Of a stretch of DNA of 57,956 nucleotides, positions 53,393 to 57,956 are shown piece by piece. Numbering within the stretch: the stretch's first letter is position 1; every line of letters starts with the position of its first letter. Location of the stretch: positions 1 through 57,956 of the forward strand of contig NZ_JAFFQA010000033.1 in the NCBI RefSeq assembly GCF_016919065.1. The letters are read 5' to 3'. The notes under the pieces were generated by a model. The model saw only the letters and a program-made list of their open reading frames with translations. It did not search any database and was not told the origin of the DNA. Made by a program: the position numbers and the translations under genes. Source of the stretch: Desulfobulbus rhabdoformis. Lineage in GTDB: Bacteria; Desulfobacterota; Desulfobulbia; Desulfobulbales; Desulfobulbaceae.

Positions 53393-53951
53393 AGTTTTAG
53401 CTCACCCGTCTTTCACTTTTGCCAGCTTTATTTGGTCCTGAATCCGTGAGCATTCATCTGTGCGTCAGTTTCGTTGTTTGTGGCATGCCGATTAAAGTAC
53501 ACTTTATCGGCTTGTTACGAACAATGAAGGTGGCGTGCTGATGGATCCCCCAAAAGGCGGTGGGGGAAACTGAACAATACATGAATTTGTTTAAAAATCT
53601 TCGCCCCTTTAAAGGGATACGTTGTTCAGTGCCCATCCGCCGTCACGGATTCAGGTTGGTGGCAAAAGACTATAATAGCCTTCCGCTTGCTTAACCGCCC
53701 ACACATTTTTTTCTTTCCTTGCATTCTTCCTGGTTGACTCTGTAATTTCGGTTATTCGAACTGGAGCCGCATCGTGGTCCGATTATACGGAAAAATGGCC
53801 GATTCGTTCTTTATTAATTTTTTGCGATGCTTTTTTTCTTTTGACGTAACTCACTCATAAAATATACAATTTTTAAATTTGATCCGCAAATTTGAAAATG
53901 TCTTGATTGTTGCATACTGTTGTGCAATGTCAAAATTTCACTGGAATCACT
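53393..53951. other. Intergenic region before the PEP-CTERM gene
   Basis: About 560 bases. A hairpin at about 53487-53511 (GCCGATTAAAGT / ACTTTATCGGC, one bulge), an AT-rich stretch, the promoter at 53841-53870 and two short dyads close to the start (AAATTTG/CAAATTT at about 53875-53895; TTGCA/TGCAA at about 53909-53926). No gene was supported; a 60-codon open frame on the minus strand (53454-53636) was rejected. Confidence 0.45.
53841..53870 (+). promoter_or_regulatory. Candidate promoter of the PEP-CTERM/lapG/lapD unit
   Basis: TTGACG (53841-53846), 18-nt spacer and TACAAT (53865-53870). It lies about 80 nt before the PEP-CTERM start codon, with a TTGCA/TGCAA dyad in between. Confidence 0.5.
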
Positions 53952-54767
53952 ATGGAAGAACGGAAAAGAGGCAAAAAAAAGCTGACCACCTTTGGCCGGA
54001 TGCTTATTCGGGCTGTTGTCGGTGTCTTTTTTATTGTAGGCTGTATAGGAGTGGCAGGCTGGTATTTCTTTACGGCTGCCGGTCCTAGCACGTCGCAGCA
54101 GAGGAACGACAAAATATTGACCGATGTGGAAGGTGTGTCAAAATCTCACAAGACACGATCCGGACAGAAGGACTCTGCCGATCCTGAATTGGCTGAATTT
54201 GTGGACGCCAGCAGTGAGAAAAATGGCAGATGGTACGGGCTCTGTAAAAAACAAAGTATTCAGAGTATAGAAGATTTTCGGCGGACGGTTGAAAACGATC
54301 CAGCGCTTTCGGTTTACTACGCGGGGTTTCATTGGGAAGATGCCAAAATAGGCAGCCTCAAAGAGGATGTCATTGCCTATGTAGCTCACCGTAAGGGAGA
54401 TCTTATTCAGCCGACTACAAAACCCATCAAGCTTCCCAAGGGGGATCAGTATATCACCGATGGAGAACGTACGGCCCGCACCTATTGTTGCAATGACATT
54501 GATCTGGCACCTTCTGCCGGTGAAGAGCCCCCCACAAAAATTGATCCGGGAGAATATGCGCCATTCGCCCCTGCTCGAAACACTGACCCGGGAAGAACAA
54601 ATCCACCCATATTTCCCCCGGGAGAGGATTCCCCCCTGGGGACTCCGACGCATTCTTTGCCAAAAGACCCGCCTCCTCCTGCAGTCGTGCCCGAACCTGG
54701 CACTCTTACCCTGATGGGCGGAGGGCTGCTTTTTCTTGCAGCATTCGGTCGTAAAAGAAAATCATAG
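53952..54767 (+). CDS. PEP-CTERM protein with N-terminal membrane helix and TAAG site
   Basis: A 271-residue protein. N-terminus: basic MEERKRGKKK, a membrane helix (about 18-40) and directly after it TAAG (41-44), the LapG target tetrapeptide. The middle contains a soluble domain I do not recognise (about 75-180, with RTYCCNDI) and a long Pro-rich linker (about 190-245). C-terminus: VPEPGT (from 246), a second hydrophobic helix and RKRKS, the PEP-CTERM exosortase sorting signal. So it is anchored at both ends until processed. The start at 53952 leaves the helix near the N-terminus. No exosortase lies in this window. It is followed by lapG after 21 nt. Confidence 0.85.
   Translation: MEERKRGKKKLTTFGRMLIRAVVGVFFIVGCIGVAGWYFFTAAGPSTSQQRNDKILTDVEGVSKSHKTRSGQKDSADPELAEFVDASSEKNGRWYGLCKKQSIQSIEDFRRTVENDPALSVYYAGFHWEDAKIGSLKEDVIAYVAHRKGDLIQPTTKPIKLPKGDQYITDGERTARTYCCNDIDLAPSAGEEPPTKIDPGEYAPFAPARNTDPGRTNPPIFPPGEDSPLGTPTHSLPKDPPPPAVVPEPGTLTLMGGGLLFLAAFGRKRKS
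54072..54083 (+). other. TAAG codons: candidate LapG cleavage site
   Basis: ACG-GCT-GCC-GGT encode Thr41-Ala42-Ala43-Gly44. In Pseudomonas LapA, LapG cuts between the two alanines of such a motif. Here it sits 0-2 residues past the predicted end of the N-terminal helix, so cleavage would release the protein from that anchor. Confidence 0.45.
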
Positions 54768-54788
54768 CGAGTGTTCATGTAAATTATT

Positions 54789-55493
54789 GTGCAGCGTTCA
54801 ACCAAGTCGTCAAATACTCAACCGGGCAGGGCGTGCCAGTGGTTGGTCCCCTCCATATTGTTGAGCCTTATTCTTGCACTCGGTGAACCTTTTTCAGGGG
54901 GCTTGGTTCAGGCAACCCCCCCTCCAGTAATCGACCAGAAAACACTTGACTGGGCCAGTCGCACTTATGGTGTTGAAGGAAAGCGACGGTTGCTGCAATG
55001 GCAACGGTTTCTGGCCGCTCGCGGCACCGATGAGCTCGTCTTTGTTGAAGAGGTGAATGCCTTTTTCAATAGTTTTGTTTTCGTTAGTGATGCCAGGCAC
55101 TGGGGACAAGACGATTACTGGGCAACTCCAACAGAATTCATCGCTTCCGGTGGCGGGGATTGCGAAGATTTTGCCGTGGCAAAATATTTTTCCCTGATCA
55201 AACTCGGCGTTGCAAACGAAAAACTCTCCCTGAACTACGTCTTCGCCACCCGCCTTAATCAGAGTCATCTCGTCCTCGCCTATTACCCTGTTCCCGGTAT
55301 GGAGCCCTGGGTTCTGGATAATATTATAGATACCATCAAACCTGCTTCCAAGCGGGCCGATTTAGTTCCGATCTACAGCTTTAATGCCAGCACCCTCTGG
55401 AAAAATAAAGAAATGGGCAAGGGGCAACGCATTGGTCACAGCCGTCGTATTCGTCCCTGGCGGGAACTGCTCAACAGGATGCAGCATAACTAA
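54789..55493 (+). CDS. lapG: LapG-type periplasmic cysteine protease
   Basis: A 234-residue transglutaminase-like cysteine protease. After an N-terminal signal peptide (about residues 18-42) the LapG signature is complete: WGQDDYWATPTEF (calcium-site region), catalytic Cys125 in GGGDCEDFAVAKYFSL, His160 in SHLVLAYY and Asp177 in PWVLDNI. LapG cleaves large surface adhesins in the periplasm when LapD does not hold it. The start is GTG at 54789, with no good ribosome site. It lies 21 nt after the PEP-CTERM gene and 111 nt before lapD, so the three are probably one unit. Confidence 0.93.
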   Translation: MQRSTKSSNTQPGRACQWLVPSILLSLILALGEPFSGGLVQATPPPVIDQKTLDWASRTYGVEGKRRLLQWQRFLAARGTDELVFVEEVNAFFNSFVFVSDARHWGQDDYWATPTEFIASGGGDCEDFAVAKYFSLIKLGVANEKLSLNYVFATRLNQSHLVLAYYPVPGMEPWVLDNIIDTIKPASKRADLVPIYSFNASTLWKNKEMGKGQRIGHSRRIRPWRELLNRMQHN

Positions 55494-55604
55494 GCCATTG
55501 ATCCTGCGTAGAGGTTTTCTGCCTCACCCAGGTGAAAGAGTCAGTGATTTTTTTTTAGGTGTACTGAAACCGCCAACACCAAGAGAAATGAGGTCTATGG
55601 ATAT

Positions 55605-57575
55605 ATGACTTTGTACAGACAGTTACTGCTCAGTACCTTTATAATTCTCCTGTGCCTGTGTTCGGTCCTCTGGTTGGGCGAAGTGAAGCGGACGCGCGAT
55701 TATCTTGCCCAGCAGATTGAATCCCAAACTCAGGAGAGCGCCAACTTTCTTGGCTTGGCCCTCTCTTCGGTCCAGGGACAACACGAAAAGGCCATCATGG
55801 AAACCATGATCGACGCTCTTTTTGACAGCGGGACCTATCAATTCATTGAGCTTCGGGATATCAACGGCCAGGTTCTGGTCGCTCGCAGGCAGGATGGTCA
55901 GCAGCTTCCTGTCCCCCCGTGGTTCAGTATGCAGATAGATCTACCTCTGCCCGAGGCTGAGGCCAAAGTCATGCACGGGTGGGTGCAGACGGGGAGCATC
56001 CACATTGCCAGCCGACTTGATAGAGCGTACCTGAATCTATGGCAGTCTGCCCGAAAAACAGCTCTGTGGTGCGGGCTCACCTGGTTCATTTTTATATTTT
56101 TCGGCGGGCTGGTGCTGCGTTCCATCCTGCAGCCCCTCAAACGGATTGAAGAACAGGCCATTGCCTTAATGGGGCGCCGTTTTGACCTGCAGCAGCAAAT
56201 CCCGCGCACCCGTGAACTCAGGCGGGTGGTCGAAGCCATGAATACCATGACCACGCGCATTGGCCAGATTTTCAATGAGCATGCAGCTGTTGCTGAGAAA
56301 CTCAAGGAGCAGGTTTATCTCGACCCTTTGACCGGACTGGGGAACAGGCGCTATCTGCAAGCGCAGATTGAAGCACGGCTTGCCGACACCGCCAATCAAA
56401 TTACCGGTACCTTTGTACTGCTTCAGGTGCAGGGGCTCAAAGCTCTCAATGATCAACACGGCTACGAACAGGGGGACCTGATCCTCCAAGATGTGGCTAC
56501 CCATCTCCAGGTGGGCTGCCGTCGGTTTTCCGATGCCGTCCTTGCCCGTCTGGGAGGGGGAGATATGGCGCTCTTTCTTCCTGGGGTTGACATCCTCGGT
56601 GTGCAGGAGTTCTGGGAAGAGGTATTCCCGCCGGAATACCGGCCTGTTCATCAGCCTCCCAACTCTTCGCCCAAAACTGGGAGTCTGGCCGCCGGTGGCG
56701 TCTGCTTTGAAGAGCAGGCGCCCACGCTTTCGAATCTGCTTGCCGCAGCAGATATGGCTCTTACTCAGGCACGGAACCATGGTGAGGGGGCTTTGGAGAT
56801 TCTTTCACTCAATGGCGAGGTTGAATGTGCCCTGCAGGGAAGAATGCATTACAAGCAGACAATTCTTGATTTGATTGCTGAAAAAAATATCATTTTTTAC
56901 GCCCAGCCCACGGTACAAAAAGGCAACATTGAACAGCCGCTGGGGCACGAGGTCTACGCGCGGGTTGTAGACAGCGAAGGCAAGCATCACTCCCTGGCCA
57001 TGTACATTGCCATGGCAGAACAGTTTGGCCTTGCAGCCGATCTAGAGCAGATGATTGTGGAGCAGTTGCTCAGTCCTTCCGTATGTCCCTTATTGCCCAA
57101 ACGTCTTGCTTTGAACATTTCGGCAAGTTCACTTGCAGACCCCGGTTTTTTCAAATGGTTGGACAAAACGCTTGGTCGCTGCGGTCAAGAGGGGGTTTAT
57201 TTTGATATTGAGTTTCCTGAGCCTCAACTCCATATTGGTGGTGAACGGGTGAGAGAATTTGCTGATGCCATGCGTGAAGCTGGCCATGGCATAGGTATCG
57301 ACCATTTTGGTCAGGGCCTTGCCGATTTCAGTTACCTCCAGTGGCTTGCACCGGATTATGTCAAAATTGATCGCGCGATCGCCGATGAACTGCTGCGTAA
57401 AGAGAAAGACGTCCGTTTCTTTATAGAGTCCCTTTGCTCTGTGGCCCACAGCCTCGGGGTGCAGGTTGTGATCAAAAACGTAGAAACAAAGGAACAGCTG
57501 GAGATACTTGCCGCACTCAATATCGATGCGATGCAAGGCAACGCCCTGCAACCTCCGGTGGTCCTTGCCGGATAG
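55605..57575 (+). CDS. lapD: LapD-type c-di-GMP receptor (degenerate GGDEF-EAL)
   Basis: A 656-residue inner-membrane protein, the length of known LapD. Order: helix (about 5-25), periplasmic domain (about 26-150) with GWVQTGSIHIASRLDRAYLNLW near its end (Trp126 matches the output-loop Trp of LapD, from memory), second helix (about 155-172), HAMP (about 172-225), GGDEF and EAL. The GGDEF motif is degenerate (GGGDM, 317-321). The EAL motif is HEVYA instead of EALxR, IDHFGQG replaces DDFGTG, and IKNVET replaces AEGVET; KIDR is kept. Thus it should bind, not make or break, c-di-GMP, and sequester LapG when bound. Confidence 0.93.
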   Translation: MTLYRQLLLSTFIILLCLCSVLWLGEVKRTRDYLAQQIESQTQESANFLGLALSSVQGQHEKAIMETMIDALFDSGTYQFIELRDINGQVLVARRQDGQQLPVPPWFSMQIDLPLPEAEAKVMHGWVQTGSIHIASRLDRAYLNLWQSARKTALWCGLTWFIFIFFGGLVLRSILQPLKRIEEQAIALMGRRFDLQQQIPRTRELRRVVEAMNTMTTRIGQIFNEHAAVAEKLKEQVYLDPLTGLGNRRYLQAQIEARLADTANQITGTFVLLQVQGLKALNDQHGYEQGDLILQDVATHLQVGCRRFSDAVLARLGGGDMALFLPGVDILGVQEFWEEVFPPEYRPVHQPPNSSPKTGSLAAGGVCFEEQAPTLSNLLAAADMALTQARNHGEGALEILSLNGEVECALQGRMHYKQTILDLIAEKNIIFYAQPTVQKGNIEQPLGHEVYARVVDSEGKHHSLAMYIAMAEQFGLAADLEQMIVEQLLSPSVCPLLPKRLALNISASSLADPGFFKWLDKTLGRCGQEGVYFDIEFPEPQLHIGGERVREFADAMREAGHGIGIDHFGQGLADFSYLQWLAPDYVKIDRAIADELLRKEKDVRFFIESLCSVAHSLGVQVVIKNVETKEQLEILAALNIDAMQGNALQPPVVLAG

Positions 57576-57620
57576 GCACTCACTGTGCTGTAAAAATACC
57601 TTTCAGAGAGCGACAAAACA

Positions 57621-57657
57621 AAGCCTTCAGTCTTACATATACTGAAGGCTTTTTTTT
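57621..57657 (+). terminator. Terminator of lapD, likely intron target
   Basis: AAGCCTTCAGT (57621-57631) pairs perfectly with ACTGAAGGCTT (57641-57651) around a 9-base loop, followed by T residues to 57657. The presumed group IIC intron begins at the next base. Confidence 0.93.
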
Positions 57658-57956
57658 GTTTGCCCGGCATGGCGGGCAAACCCAGCCTGCGTTCCGCAGG
57701 CGTCACCCCGACCAGGGGGAAGACAATCCGAATCGCAGGTAAGCGAAGACTCCGAGGGCATTGCTGGTAACGGCAGGGGCTGAAGGAAGCGATAGGAAGT
57801 GAACGGTCCATAGCGTAAGTGAACCTGACTCGGCCAAACGGAAGGGTAAGCGTGCAAAATAGCGCGAAGCCCGATACCTGGTCAGTTCCGTGTGGTGTTT
57901 GAGGATGGCATCGTTCACCGGGAGTTCGCCTTAACCGGGGAAGCCTTACATCATTG
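57658..57956 (+). mobile_element. 5' part of a group IIC intron (runs off the window)
   Basis: From 57658 the sequence starts GTTTGCCCGGCATGG, one base different from the 5' end of the Oceanobacillus iheyensis group IIC intron as I remember it (GUGUGCCCGGCAUGG). Further on come CTGAAGGAAGC (57779-57789) and AAGTGAACCTGACTCGGC, matching that intron's domain I segments, and several GC-rich stems. It lies directly behind a terminator T-tract, the known insertion preference of class C introns. No reverse transcriptase frame is reached before the window ends, so activity cannot be judged. Confidence 0.72.

Noticed and set aside
53454..53636. A 60-codon frame in the gap after the glutamate synthase operon
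   Set aside because: Short, no motif, no convincing ribosome site or partner; the DNA also holds a hairpin that explains some structure.
55605..57575. An active diguanylate cyclase or phosphodiesterase
   Set aside because: GGGDM, HEVYA, DHFGQG and IKNVET all lack needed catalytic residues, and the gene sits next to lapG, so a LapD-type receptor fits better.

Overview
The window looks like chromosomal DNA of a sulfate- or sulfur-metabolising Desulfobacterota bacterium, probably near the Desulfobulbaceae. This is an inference from gene content: a complex I cluster without the NADH module, a 12-heme membrane-anchored cytochrome c, a split glutamate synthase rich in iron-sulfur clusters, a PEP-CTERM protein, and otherwise anaerobe-style housekeeping genes. 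No rRNA, tRNA or CRISPR array was seen. Nearly all of it is densely coded, with clear Rho-independent terminators between units.

Region 1 (1-14.4 kb): a universal stress protein, a PilZ c-di-GMP protein, two unknown genes that diverge with only 3 bp between their start codons, a left-handed beta-helix (GlmU-like) protein, Lon protease, MltG, a cold-shock protein, NAD synthetase, a 12-heme cytochrome c, an aspartate-type aminotransferase and a LysR regulator. Region 2 (14.6-26.2 kb): one long operon encoding an 11-subunit-type complex I core (nuoABCDHIJK plus membrane subunits) without nuoE, nuoF or nuoG. It carries four antiporter-like subunits instead of three and one extra small membrane protein. 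The LysR gene is divergent from it. Region 3 (26.2-41.5 kb): glyA, a gamma-glutamylcyclotransferase-like gene with a possibly structured leader, yhbY, a TraB-family protein, a LysM/SLT lytic transglycosylase lipoprotein, a very large PBP1-type enzyme with an insertion, a TPR-like lipoprotein, an ABHD14-like hydrolase and topoisomerase III.

Region 4 (41.5-53.4 kb): rsfS, gpmI, thrC, a purine nucleoside phosphorylase and an MTA/SAH deaminase that overlap by 4 bp, two tandem tatA-like genes, and a three-gene glutamate synthase. The last of these three genes fuses the GXGXG domain to a GltD-like flavoprotein and ferredoxin. Its leader holds a promoter and a hairpin/T-tract that could be an attenuator. 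Region 5 (53.4-57.96 kb): a PEP-CTERM protein, a LapG-type periplasmic protease and a LapD-type degenerate GGDEF/EAL receptor. A terminator follows, and what appears to be the 5' end of a group IIC intron directly behind its T-tract, running off the window.

The most striking candidate system is Region 5. The PEP-CTERM protein carries TAAG, the tetrapeptide that LapG cuts in the LapA adhesin, immediately after its N-terminal membrane helix. This suggests that an exosortase-sorted protein is released under c-di-GMP control by the neighbouring LapG and LapD. The second is the complex I cluster with four antiporter-like subunits, one of which has Asn where the conserved TM7 lysine should be.
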